Source: Symsagittifera roscoffensis
Taxonomy: Eukaryota > Xenacoelomorpha > Acoela > Convolutidae
NCBI RefSeq assembly: GCF_963678635.1
Contig: NC_087062.1
Location: 36,980,052-37,040,051, forward strand
Direction of reading: 5' to 3'
Length of the DNA stretch: 60,000 nucleotides
Each line of letters opens with the position of its first letter. Position 1 is the first letter of the stretch. The notes beneath the pieces were generated by a model. It saw nothing but the letters and a program-made list of their open reading frames with translations, made no database searches and was not told the origin of the DNA. Positions 30,403-41,509 of the stretch are shown here, one piece after another. Both the position numbers and the translations under genes were made by a program.

Positions 30403-30980
30403 GTAAAGAAAGATCTTGAGAACAAATAGGAGACTTTGGTAAGAGACTCTGGTAAGAAAACTTTGGTAAGAGACATAGTTGAACAGCCCCAAAAAGTAAA
30501 TAAAAGTAAGTGAAAAGTTTTTGACCAATTGTTTTACCTTAAAAAAAATCAGACTGGTTTTTATCCTTTTTGTTGTAGCTGAAAATTAACCTAACTTTGG
30601 ATGAAAAATAATCATTATTTGAAAAAGGTCAATCGAAAAAACTATTTGACTTTCCTCCAATTACTATGCAACGCAAGAAAAGAAAAAAATTCCAATTGAT
30701 TTTCTTATCAATGAAATAGATGTTGATTCTTACTTTTTAACTAATTTTTAAGCCGTTTATTTTGTACAAAATAAAGTTATCCGGTTAAGAAAAGGTCTCT
30801 TTGAGAAACTTATACAATCAAAGAGTTTACTTTTGAGCCAAATATTGAGTATCAATGCTTTAGGTTTCTAGCTGCATTACACCTAACAAGGAAAAAACTT
30901 TGTTTATTATTGAAAATGATCAAATAAACGTATAATAATTATATCAAATACTCTTTTTATCCCCTACCTTTTTCCCAAAA

Positions 30981-31316
30981 TTGTCAAAACTCCCCAGCAG
31001 TTTTCAATATTTCTCATTTTTTAAAAGAAATTCGAAGTTCAAAATCCTGTGTGATCAGGTTTGGAACAAGATTTGGATCAAAAACTTCGAGCTGACATGT
31101 CAAAATTACATCAAAATCAAAACTACTGACTATATTCTCAAGAATCAACAAACTCTCCTTGAGTATAAACAGAATTTTTCAGTTGATTTGATGCTAAAAC
31201 TTGCAGAGATGCTACTTGTTATAATTTTTGTTCTCGTGTTATTTATATCGGCGTTATTTCTTATTTTTACAGCAGACAACCTGTGGTCATCTCTTTTTGC
31301 CATTTCCTTTGGGTAG
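30981..31316 (+). CDS. Small membrane-protein gene of the arm, copy 2
   Basis: Duplicate of 24,626-24,961 (111 codons). It differs at few positions, for example WIKNFELTC here and WINNFELTC in copy 1. The apparent start is a TTG and not a credible eukaryotic start. Confidence 0.5.
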   Translation: MSKLPSSFQYFSFFKRNSKFKILCDQVWNKIWIKNFELTCQNYIKIKTTDYILKNQQTLLEYKQNFSVDLMLKLAEMLLVIIFVLVLFISALFLIFTADNLWSSLFAISFG

Positions 31317-31354
31317 ATTAGTAGTTATTTGGAAGATTTGTAGCCCCTTGAGGG

Positions 31355-31590
31355 TCCTCTTATTGGATACGACAATCAAAATAAAATTGATCATTTTTTG
31401 TGACTGGAAACGACAGTTTCTGAAAAACTCCTAAAGTTGAAATATATTTCTGATTGGACAAAACTTTTTAAAAATTTTTCCTTAGTAGGAAGCAATAGTC
31501 TGATTGGACACGACTACAGAGTAAATAGGGAAAATCAATTCTGATTGGTTAAGCCACACATTTAAGTTGAAAGAATCTCTTAGTCTTAAC
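31355..31590 (-). promoter_or_regulatory. CCAATCAGA array, E2 left arm copy 2
   Basis: Duplicate of the array at 25,000-25,235, with the same motif order. Confidence 0.55.
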
Positions 31591-31901
31591 TAAATATCAT
31601 TTTGTTTTTAACGTAACTACCGTCAACTACCTCCTCTCTCAGCTCTAACCATTTAATTACAAATTAACTACCGTCAACTAACTCCTCTCAGAGCTCTTAA
31701 TCAGTCATTAATTTTTGTTTTTACTCTGTATCTTTTCTCAATTTATTGCCTAAACTGATCTTCTCAGTGCAAAATAGCAACTTTTTTGTAGACGGTAAAA
31801 TTTTCAACTGATCTAGTACAAGTTCAAATGCGAGAAATAGTCTCTGGAGTGTTTTCAATACAAATGGACATCCAATCCAAGTCTGACGCAGGGTGGAAGT
31901 G

Positions 31902-32270
31902 ATGCGAAGGGATATCAACGAACATCATATCTCAAACTTCAAGCCGATCTCATTAGGACGGGCGAGTTACTGCATCCAGTTTGATAAGGGTACCCAAATT
32001 AACGAAATTCTCAAATTTAAAAAAAACTATCAGTCTAGTGGGCAAATTACCATAGTTTTTTTTAGAATGAAGAGAACTCGAGAGCAAAAGAATTATGATA
32101 ATTTGCTCACTAGATTGGGAGCTTTTCGTAAATTTGTGAGTCTTGTCAATTTCGATACCAATTTTAAACTGGATTCAATAACACGCCCGTTTTTTTTAAA
32201 TTGGCTTCAACTTTCGGGATTGATTTCCGTTTCCTCGGAAACTTCTACTCATATTGATGGAGTGAACTGA
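31902..32270 (+). CDS. Left interior gene, RRDINEHHI..., copy 2
   Basis: Same protein as 25,547-25,915 with no visible amino-acid change. Because copies are young, identity says little about selection. Confidence 0.45.
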   Translation: MRRDINEHHISNFKPISLGRASYCIQFDKGTQINEILKFKKNYQSSGQITIVFFRMKRTREQKNYDNLLTRLGAFRKFVSLVNFDTNFKLDSITRPFFLNWLQLSGLISVSSETSTHIDGVN

Positions 32271-33054
32271 ACTGTAGGAGATTTTCAATTAAAATGAAAA
32301 ATTTTCATTTCAGCTGTGTCCTATTACCAGCTTTAAGTCGGTTTTGGTTAGTTCTTCTAAAAAAGGTGGAAAATATCTGAATCCATTCAAAAAATATTCA
32401 ACGCTTCAGTCATTTTGATCAAACAAGAGATCAAATTGTCTCATCAAATTGATTGATTTTTTTTCATTTCTAAGAGGTTTTGTAAAAAAAAGATTTCTCG
32501 TTGAACTGAATCTAATTTCAAAACTTTTCCTAGTAATCACAATCTTGATTGAGGATCTTCATTTGGTTTCAAAAACAAAAAACGGCTAAATATACTAAAC
32601 CGACAATTTTTTTCATCAAAGTCATCCTCTTAGAGTTTGTTCTGCAATTCTTTTTGGTTAAATTTTCAATGGATTTTTCTAGATTTTAGAAGATTCAGAA
32701 AACTCTAAAAAGTAAAAAGCAAGGTCTTAGAGTAAAATTCTAGCATTTAATTTCTAGATCCTAATCTTTAGAAGATTCTAGAAGTTACTGAGTAATGATG
32801 TCATTGTCTCTTGTGGAAAAATTTGGTAGATATATAGAACAGTAAAAATCGAACATTCACTGTTCAATGAATGTTGAAATGTTATTACGTCATTTTGTCA
32901 TTTTTTTAGTGGAATTAATTTTTTATTGCCTAAGTAATCGAAAGAAACCTTCATAGCTCTGTTGAGAATCTTGTCAGAATCTCGGATTATTTTTTTGAAC
33001 AATTTTTCCTGATAATTGTATATTTGTTATAAGTACTTTAATGAAAATAATTTT

Positions 33055-33790
33055 ATTCCAGTTTGAATACTTTTTTAACATATAAATCTATGTAGTTTTT
33101 AACGCGTCTGCAAAAAACTTTCAAAATTTTTTTGCAGGATGTAGAGTTTGAATGATTTTCTGGACAAGTATACAAAATTATCAATAAATTTTGTACAAGA
33201 TACGAAAATTGTTTTGAAATATTTAACAAAATTGTTTTACAAATTTCGAAATTTTTCAAAATGTAAGAAATTTTTTGAGTTTTTCACGTGTGTTTGAGAA
33301 TATTTAACATTTTTTTTGGGCAAAATGCATGTTTTCTTTTGGTTTTCCAAAATTTAAGCAAAATTTCAACTTCTTTTCTTAAAAGGAAATGCGAAAAAAG
33401 CAAAAACTTTATGTATAAAAACATGTTGACTTAATGCTTGGAAAGTTTCTAATGTGATGAATTGAATCGTTGTTCTCTATGATAACACATTGGTTTTTTG
33501 TTGTTTTTGATCAACAGACAGGCAAAAATTAATTCATTTGTTAAAATTAGAAAAAAATAATAATCATAAAATGTAGTTTTCAACAGTGCACGAAAAGCTA
33601 ATGGGTTTTTTTTGACAAGCTGCTAAAAGTGTTTCTTTTTTTTCTACAAATTAAGAAAAGTTTTTCATTTTTTTGATAAGATGCCAAAAAGTGCTTCAAT
33701 TTTTCTGATAAAATGCAAAAAGCGTTTCTTTTTTTTTAAATAAAGCTCGAAAAGTGTTTCGTTTTGTTGTATAACTCGAGAAAAGGGATT
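33055..33790 (+). repeat. Degenerate minisatellite in E2 interior, copy 2
   Basis: Duplicate of 26,700-27,430. Confidence 0.6.
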
Positions 33791-33995
33791 CAATTGATTA
33801 GACTAGATGCAAGAAACCATCAGAAAGTTTTAGTTGTGTGCAATTTTTCTATTTTCAATCACTTGGCGTGTTGTTTCTTGAACTTCAAATCTAATCTCCT
33901 TGCTAAATTGAAATTGAGGAAATTATTAATTACAAAGAACCTACTAAATATCAAATCGCAATTAATTACAACAGAAAAAAAAATTCTAAGAGCTG

Positions 33996-34433
33996 TCGAG
34001 AGTTCTGGAGGTTTTCTATAGATGGTCGAGGTTTCATCGATGTGGTTGTTGTAGTGGGGTGTTTTGAGGCATTGATTCAGAGAACCCCTTATCTTGGGAT
34101 GGGGTTTTTCGCTGAACCTGCTTCCTCCCAAGGAAAGAGGAAGTCCTTGACTGGTTGAGCCAGATTTCGAGAATCAGGATCACCGGAGTAGTTCGTTCCC
34201 ATATGCTCAGACACTTCCTCCATCATTTGCACTTCTTCAAATTGGTTCTCTGTGCTGGGTACTTGCATGATATGATGTTTGTTGAAGTCCCTTCCCATCT
34301 TTTCCACCATGTGCCAGACTTGGATTGGGATTTCCAATCCAGTAAAAAATACTCCAGTCAATATTTCTCGGACTTGGATTTGTACTAGATCAGGCAACAA
34401 TTCTGCCGGGATAATAAGAATGCCGTTTTGCAA
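33996..34433 (-). pseudogene. Right-arm gene (EVSEH family), E2 copy 2
   Basis: Duplicate of 27,640-28,077, with the same frame break. Confidence 0.6.
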
Positions 34434-34854
34434 AAATTGAGTAGAAGATACAGAATGAAAACATTGACTGATCTAGAGCTAAGAAATGAGGTAGTTGTGT
34501 GAGTTGAACCAATCAAAATTGATTTTCTTGTTTGGTTTGTAGCCGTGTCCAATAAGTGTTTAGCTTCTTTCTTTGGTGTTTTTCTCGCACTTGAATTTGT
34601 ACTAGATGAAATTTTTACCGAAAACAAAAAAAATGCTATTTTGCACTGAGAAGATCAGTTTAAGCAATAAATTGAGAAAAGATACAGAGTGGAAAGAAAA
34701 ATAATGACTGATTAGGAGCTGTGAGAGGAGGTAGTTGACAGTAGTTAATTTAGAATTAAATGGTTAGAGCTGAGAGAAGAGGTAGTTGACGATAGTTAGG
34801 TTAAAAGTAAAATGATTTTTAAATAAGAAGAAGAGATTCTTTCAACTTAAATGT

Positions 34855-35060
34855 CTGGCTCAACCAATCAGAATTGATTTTCCTTATTTACTCTGTAGTC
34901 GTGTCTAATCAGACTATTGCTTCCTCTCATAGAAAACTATATAAAAGTCTTGTCCAATCAGAAATTTTTTTCAATTTTAGGATTTTTTCAGGTATTGTAT
35001 TTTGCAATCACAAAAAAAAAGTTCAATTTTGTTCTGATTGTCGTATCCAATAAGAGGAAC
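34855..35060 (+). promoter_or_regulatory. CCAATCAGA array, E2 right arm complete copy
   Basis: Same motif order as 28,500-28,705. Confidence 0.55.
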
Positions 35061-35094
35061 TTTTAAGGGCTTAAATCCTCCAAAAAGTAAAAAT

Positions 35095-35460
35095 ATACTC
35101 AAAGGAAATTGCAAACATATTTGACCAGAAAATTGAGAAACATCGCAAACATAAATAACACAAAAACAAAAATTATAACAAGTACCATCACTGCAAGTTT
35201 TCTCATCGATTCATTTGAAATTAATTGTTAATAATCAACAAAAAATGTTGATTATTGACAATATAGTCAAATTCGTTGAATTTGATGTAAATTTAAGAAG
35301 ACAGCTCGAAGTTGTTACATTTTCAAAACAAATCTCGGGAAATCTCTTAAAAATTGAGAAATAAAGAGTTTTTCTAGAGCGTTTTGACAAAATTGGAAAT
35401 TGGGTAGTGGATAAAAAAGTATTTGATATACTATCATACGACTTTTTGATCACGGTCAAA
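35095..35460 (-). pseudogene. Small membrane-protein gene, E2 right arm
   Basis: Inward-facing. One frame holds RFPEICFENV; the C-terminal helix is read in another as MRKLAVMVLVIIFVFVLFMF followed by AMFLNF, the equivalent of the left-arm helix. A frameshift and small deletion separate the parts. Confidence 0.5.
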
Positions 35461-35794
35461 TTTTTGAGGATTAACCAAGTTTCGTATCTAAGTGTTTTTC
35501 AGCCATAAGTGTAAAGCTTTGATACTCATTACTTGGCTCAAAAACAAATTTTGATTGAGTAAGCTTCTCAAAAGAGACCATTACTTAACCGGATAACTGT
35601 TTTTTTTGTACAGTATAAACATCGATACAAAAAAAATTATGAAAAAAAGTAAGAGTCAACATCTATTTCATTAAAAAGAAAATCATTTGGATTTTTTTTT
35701 GTTTTCTTGTAAACAACTTTAGGAAATTCAAATGTTTTTTGATTAAAATTTTTCAAGTAATGAAAAAAACTCATCCAAAGTAATGTCTAAAAAC

Positions 35795-35965
35795 TGCTGA
35801 GTTCTGATTGGTTGATAACAAAACGGTTGAGAATTCCCTTACAAGTAAAGCTTGATTCTGATTGGATGATATCAAAACTAATGAAACTTCCAGGATAGTA
35901 AAGCTCGATTCTCGTTGGTTGATATCAAAATTTTCAAAAATTTCATGGTTCCATTCAGATTGGTT
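35795..35965 (-). promoter_or_regulatory. Second CCAATCAGA array, unit about 60 bases (E2 right arm)
   Basis: On the plus strand TTCTGATTGGTTGATAACAA, TTCTGATTGGATGATATCAA, TTCTCGTTGGTTGATATCAA and TTCAGATTGGTTGATTC occur in steps of about 60 bases. It lies between the outward zinc-finger ORF and the inward membrane-protein gene, a position that fits a shared divergent promoter. Confidence 0.6.
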
Positions 35966-36129
35966 GATTCATATTTCTGCTATACCAATTAGCATACAAT
36001 CCAGTCTAATGATTTTACCGTAAAAACCATTGGTCAAAATTTTGGTTGTTTCCACTTACTTTCATTTAGTTTTTTGGGCTCCTCAACTAAGTCCCCTACA
36101 AAAGTTTTTGGACATTCGAAATCTCCCGT

Positions 36130-36465
36130 TTGTTCTCGAATTCTTTTTTTACTAACTTCAATGCCGTCACTCATTAGAAATTGAAGAGTTGCATGCTTTG
36201 TATGTGGCAAAGAGTACAAACGCTCACAAGCATCAATACATTGTAAGCACTTGGCGTTTTGAAGTATCCAAATTGTAATTGTCATACATATAGCAGCGAA
36301 GAACTGAATATTCATGTCAAAAAGAAGCATTATTCTTGTAAAAACAATTTTATGCATGGTGATGGAAAACACACTCCGCAATCTCTAAACGCACTCAACG
36401 AAAATTTAATTTCACTAACATACAAAAACATAGGAACACTTACTAAAATTTATAATATTTACTGA
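36130..36465 (+). pseudogene. C2H2 zinc-finger ORF, E2 right arm
   Basis: Outward-facing. The last 68 codons are open: YPNCNCHTYSSEELNIHVKKK then HYSCKNNF and GDGKHTPQSLNALNEN. The first finger cysteine is tyrosine here. Upstream, the frame is interrupted by stops (near INTL and TH) but aligns residue for residue with the E3 copy. Confidence 0.55.
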
Positions 36466-37252
36466 GCCTAGAAAAATCTAGAAATCTGTAAGAAAATTCA
36501 AGTAATTTAATAAAGTTTGTTGAAGAAGTTTTTTTATAGTAATTAGCATGAAAAATTTCAATGCTTTTCTTATTCGTTCACTTATAGTTTGTTCAAAAGT
36601 TCTGATTGATAATAATACCAACACAAGCGATAATCAGATTCAAATTATTGTGAAATCTCATCGGAAATTGATCCAAAAACCTTTAATCTACAGTGAGAAT
36701 TACAATGGTAGCTTGTGGCTTGCTTACGGGGATTTTGTTGTTTTGAATTCGCTTGAAGAGTACATAATATGAGCTGATAAGTGGATCCGTGTTTGTTCAA
36801 ATTTTCTAACAAAATTAGTGGAAAATTATGAAACATCGACTAATTGGGTCGTTTTGACTAGGCATCATCTTGTGAATTTCCTAAGTTAGTGTCTTTGATT
36901 GACTTCATAGAGCAATGCGCTTTCAAGCGTATAAACGGTGGCTTATGCATGAAAAATAATGAGTTTATACTGTTTTTGATGAATGACGATGATAAAAAGA
37001 TGAAAGCTTGGATAATTTTGTTGGATCTCCAGATAATTCCAGATAAAAATACCTAAATCTACCTAAATTCTCTTGAAAATTAAAAACTTAGGTTAAAGCT
37101 AAAATATTGAGTCATCTGGATTGCAAATTTTCTTTCTAAAGCTTCCTAAAAATGGGGTTTTTGATGCAAACTTCGCATCGGAGTAACAAATGATCTTTGA
37201 TAAGATACAACTTTACAATTAAGATTCAATTTTCGATTAATTTTTTGTTCAA

Positions 37253-38640
37253 GGCAACGTTCTTTCTAGGTGTTTAGCGCTGCTGCCAAATTTTGCTTCA
37301 ATAGGATCCTGACAAAAGAGAGAGCGTCTCACCGTTTTGCGCTCGCCAATGCCGCTCATTTAAAAGTTATCAGGTTTTTTAGATGCATCATTGATAGAAC
37401 GTTCTTCTACTTTGATCTCTTCCTTTCTTCCGAGCCGTACTCTCCCATTGTCAATCCCGCTATGCACCAGATGAGTCTGAGTTGCAACTCAGTCCTAAAA
37501 AAAGGTATAGCTATCAGATCATGTACTTTTCGGGTCGTTTTCTTTTTTTCAAAATCACGTAACAATACTGCGCTACACGGTAAAATCACAATTTCGTCCA
37601 ATGTTTCTGTGTGCATCTCCGATGAGGCTAGTGTTCCATAATCCTTCCGCTTCATTGTCGTGTCCTTGATGATTCCTTTCAGATAAAACTCCATAGCACC
37701 TCGGTTCTCAGAGCTAGCAGATGTCCTCTAACCGAATTCCTATATTCCATCATTTCCATGTATCCACCGGCGAACTCTTCTATCTTGACTGCATCTCATA
37801 CTGTCAACCGATTGTATTCCACCGGACTTGGCTGTTCTACGACGTTTTCTTTCCGTGGTTTATGCTTGAAGGCTTGAATTCTTAGAGGGTTTTTTCACCA
37901 CACTGATTTAGTGTTTACACCTGTAAATTTGCTCCAGTAAGAGTGCAGTCACTCCTTTCGGTCTTGTAGCTGGCTGATTTTACCATGAGAATGGGCGCCA
38001 TCATTGTTATGTCCGTCATTTTCAATGTACCTTGGGATCTGTCGTCGCCTTTTCCCATGTCGATAGCATTCTTTAATCGTTTTTTTTGCAGTCTTCGTAG
38101 GAAGTTCAGGACCCACCTTCGTTTTTTTTCAGAGCTTTTTTTCCATAACGTTGCTGCCGAATTTCATTTTCATGTCGATTCTTTTCTCAATCACTAATTG
38201 CGGCTCTTTTTGCGTCCTGGGCATATACACTAATTCTTCGTTGCCTCTTTACGCATCATTTCGATAGGAGACTTTATTTCACTCTCATCGGTAGCTGAGT
38301 CAATGAGTAATTCAGTCGTTCTTCCCTCATATCCAGCGAACTGGTTTCGAGGGATCGTCGAGCCTGTGACGCGGTTGTTTCGCGGTTGTTTCTTCTAGAC
38401 CCACCAAATCCTCTGCTACCTTCTTCAGGTCTATCATGTCCACCATAAAATTGTCCCCATAAAGATTTTGATTCTTCGCGGCTCATTCGCTGTCAATCTG
38501 TTGTGTCTGCATCTTAAAGAATAGATCCGGTTCCGTGTTCTAAGGGACTTGTCTCTGCTCGCGTTCTTTCTAATCTTCCTCTGCATAGGAAAAAGTCTGC
38601 TATAGCAATGTAGCACGATGCCATTTATACCACGTAGTGA
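37253..38640 (-). pseudogene. Second fragment of the retroelement's second ORF
   Basis: Homologous to about 10,880-12,000. The pair GYMEMMEYRNS appears in both, and RKRHRTAEPSG of the first copy corresponds to a basic piece here. Further upstream the frames 38,274-38,486 (SREESKSLWGQFYGGHDRPE) and 37,407-37,694 carry coding-like text. The fragment starts exactly where the E2 terminus ends. It is broken by stops and frame changes. Confidence 0.7.
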
Positions 38641-38936
38641 ATCAATATGATGTGGACAAAACTAATTTTCGTGTTCTTTTGTAACTTCTGTTCGATGGCA
38701 CTGTACAATTTCGATGAGTTACTCGAAGTTCAATGGAAGGCTAACAGTCGGAACTGGGTCATTTGACCAGAATGACATCGGAGCCGTATGACAAAGCGAA
38801 ATTCATTTGACAGAGGTTGAGTCGTATATGCTGATTCTGACGATTGACGGTCTAACTTGTCATAATGATAGAACTGGAAAGAAACAGTTTGGACTGACTT
38901 GATTAGTTTTCAAAACTCTTTTGAAAATAAAGACAG
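38641..38936. other. No gene recognised
   Basis: Intermediate GC. A plus-strand frame with MALYNFDELLEVQWKANSRN is interrupted by stops; it may be a 5' remnant belonging to the ORF at 38,937. Confidence 0.3.
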
Positions 38937-39248
38937 ATGACGGCTTTGAATTTTGCGCGAACTGAAAACCGCGAAAATCAGACAGACGATTTAAACTGGC
39001 CAGGAATAGAGAAACCTCATACGATGAAGATAGACAAACGCTTCAAAAGTGAATATTCGGATTTCGAAAAGAAGACACTCCGAAATGAAACGATTGTTCA
39101 GTTACAATCGTTGGCGAGTACATGCCGTGGATCAAAAAGGTTTATGGGAGATTTTGTGACCCTCCTCGATCGTGAAGAAGACGCTTCTTCACGTTTCACG
39201 ACGATCCAAAAAACCGGAGAGATTCGACGTTTCGTCCAAAAAGCCTAA
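38937..39248 (+). CDS. Unrecognised 103-codon ORF
   Basis: ATG at 38,937, stop at 39,248. It is polar and charged: FARTENRENQTDDLNWPG, later SEYSDFEKKTLRNETIVQLQ and DFVTLLDREEDASSRF. Codon composition is less AT-biased than the surroundings. It lies on the opposite strand to the adjoining retroelement fragment. It could be a helical gag-like remnant or a captured host exon. No domain identified. Confidence 0.35.
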   Translation: MTALNFARTENRENQTDDLNWPGIEKPHTMKIDKRFKSEYSDFEKKTLRNETIVQLQSLASTCRGSKRFMGDFVTLLDREEDASSRFTTIQKTGEIRRFVQKA

Positions 39249-40639
39249 TTTTATTATAATTTAGCTTCCTGGAATGTCTTGAGTTGCTTTTCTTTAACTT
39301 CAGATTCATTCTTATATTGTGAGAAGCTAGAACCTGAGGGAAAGGTTCAAATCAACCTCCTATGGATAGATTGATTTTCTCTACTGTACGAAACATATGG
39401 TAATATAATAATTTAAAAGTAAGAGAGTACCAGTCTTCTTTTAGGAAGGACCTGGTGGTCTGGGGTAACTGAGACACAACCGTTTAGATCACTATTTTTG
39501 CGTGCAACTAAGTTAAGTATGTGCTTTTTTACCAATCACCTTTAAATAAGAACAATTTCGACGACCCGATTTTTGTTAACCCGATACGAGTACCATACTC
39601 GCTATGGTAGAGAGAGTCTACGACACGTAGTGCTCTATTCAGACGCTAGATAGCCGTTTTAGTTTTACTTTCTATCGGTGTGTAGTTCCGTGTAAATGCT
39701 ACAACTATAGCAACAGGTGAAATTACAAAATCTGCTTCCTTAAGGGATGTTACTCAATACCAGATTTAAATCTCAATTTTATATGTAATTTTGCCAACAG
39801 ATTACAACCCAAGACAACCAACTAGAACACTGTCAAGAAATATCGGAGGAAAATCTGATCAAAAAGATTAAGATTGTACTCTACGAATTCCACTGCCCAA
39901 AAACAGAGCGGAGAGGAAGGCAAAAAAAAATCGTTTCAAAAAAAAACTGAAAGGCCACGAGAAAAAATAGGACCTATCTACTTCACTCCAAAACTATTCT
40001 AAGCTTTTCTAAGATTTTAGTTGTTATATATTGATGAATTTTAAAACTTTGAATTTGTTTTTCAAGCAGTCTACCTAAGACGTTAATTCAACTTTTTCAG
40101 TTTCAGTTTTCATCTGAAAAAATCTACTTGGTGTTAATTCAGTACCAGCATTGCCAAGGGTAAATCAGTAAACTAAGTTAGGAACAGAAAAATATTAAAA
40201 TGTGAATTCGATATGCGGAAAAAAGTCCATCGTCAGGTTTATAAATCAATATCACATGAACTTCAGATGTTGAAACATCATGAGAGACAATTGGACGGTT
40301 CAAAGCAAAAAATCATATTTTTCCACCAATCAAATTAAAGCGTTTCTAAGTAGGAATTTGGTAAATTCTACTTTACTTTAATTTTCTGATATTTTTTATT
40401 TTCTTGATGGTTTCAAGGAACTAACTTTTCAATTTGAAAACTTTTTCCGATCGACATGATCATTTTTTTTTTATCAAAACAATTTTTGGACTAAAATCTA
40501 AGTGTTAGCTCTCAACTCCTGAACTCATCGTGCCTGTTGATCCCTGGCCTCAGTTTCTTAATGTACGGCGCTTCCAGTGTTAGAAGTTTCAATGCGTTGT
40601 TTGGCTGATCTATAGTCTCCCAACTCTAAGCAGTGGTCG
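39249..40639. other. No gene seen
   Basis: About 1.4 kb with intermediate then high AT. No sustained frame, tRNA-like boxes or match to other parts of the window noticed. Confidence 0.4.
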
Positions 40640-41265
40640 CTTCCTATCCACTTTTACCTAGGTATATGCCCATATGCGAGTCCTCTTGTGTTCTTCAATC
40701 TTTGCCGCCAAATGTCGAACATTTTGTCCAAAATCGGTAGGATTACATCTACATTGAGACAATTTGTAAACCAGAATGGATTTTAAATCACGGGAGAATG
40801 ACGACTTAAGGGAGGGAAGAGCGGTTTTCAGGTTCCGGTTCCTCAGCACAATCTGTGATTTGGTGATTCTGCGCACCCTGTAAGCAAACAATTGACTTCA
40901 ATTTCCTCAATTTTGAAGCATGAGCATTGGAGGTTCCATTTCTCGCATGTCATTTTTTGCCAGAGTTACCGTCTTAGTTGGTATTAGTTCCCTCCCATTA
41001 AGAGTTTTGCAAATTTTCCCGACTCAAAATTGGATGATCACTTCTCTGGGTACTGATTTTCCTTCCCTTGCTGTTTTTTGGTTGTCATTGCTTCATGGTA
41101 AGAATCCCATGTAGATGTGCTCCTAAAAACACTGCGCACTGTCTTCTCTATTGTATTTCTCTTGTACTGCAACGGTGCACAATTTTTGAAGTTTAGAAGC
41201 CTGTCAGTATCCGTTGGTTTTTGGTACCTTCCTCCTTTAAACTGCTTGTTGCCATCTAAATTCAT
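40640..41265 (-). pseudogene. Penelope-like element remnant (RT end and GIY-YIG)
   Basis: 41,265-41,038 reads RYQKPTDTDRLLNFKNCAP, then QYKRNTIEKTVRSVFR, a pattern like the last part of a Penelope-type RT (KPT.TG.LL.F). 40,891-40,658 reads KSILVYKLSQCRCN..DFGQNVRHLAAKIEEHKR, the pattern of a GIY-YIG endonuclease N-terminal part (VYK..C..C...Y.GQT.RHL..R..EH) with tyrosine replaced by phenylalanine. The order RT then GIY-YIG fits Penelope elements. Frameshifted and truncated at both ends. Confidence 0.65.
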
Positions 41266-41509
41266 GTTATAGCTTAAACTAGCCTAGTTACCGTTCTTAT
41301 TAGGTGTTTCAAGAGTGAACTCTAAGTTAGGGTGCAGCTTGTTGGCAGCTTGCAATACCACCCTCAGATCGCCTTTCTCGAATATTCTTTACATATCGTA
41401 GGAAAAGCTTCACAGCTGCTACAACCAGTTCACATTCACGCCTTTCATTGCAAAATTTGCAGAAGCAAGTTTTTTCTCATTTTCCTTCATAATCGTCGGT
41501 AATAGATAG

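Larger units (their letters stand above)
29417..31938 (+). repeat. E2 left arm, copy 2
   Basis: Duplicate of 23,062-25,583, with a few base differences. Confidence 0.9.
28881..35225 (+). repeat. Tandem segmental duplication, copy 2 (about 6345 bases)
   Basis: Second copy, ending at GAAATTAAT (35,225), after which unique arm sequence continues (TGTTAATAATC). Differences are scattered substitutions and a few small indels, for example about 12 bases missing near 35,128 relative to copy 1. The high similarity implies a recent event. Confidence 0.95.
23062..37252. mobile_element. Long inverted-repeat element E2 (composite)
   Basis: The sequence starting TTGAACAGAAAATTAATCG at 23,062 is the reverse complement, with divergence, of that ending TTAATTTTTTGTTCAA at 37,252. 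The inverted homology continues inward for 2.5 kb or more through the same ordered genes and motif arrays. The 6.35 kb tandem duplication inserted a second left arm, interior and gag piece, so E2 now has left arms at 23,062 and 29,417, a shortened right arm at about 27,915-28,880 and a full right arm at about 34,270-37,252. No target-site duplication is visible at the outer ends. Confidence 0.8.
34270..37252 (+). repeat. E2 right arm, complete copy
   Basis: About 3 kb, the inverse of the left arms, ending TTGTTCAA at 37,252. It contains both CCAAT arrays and the two arm genes. It is longer than the left arm because the 35,795-35,965 array and an internal duplication are absent or shorter there. 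Confidence 0.8.

Noticed and set aside
36034-36381. 115-codon minus ORF in the E2 right arm
   Set aside because: The opposite strand carries the zinc-finger frame that is conserved in E3 and the left arm; the minus frame is open but not kept in the other copies.
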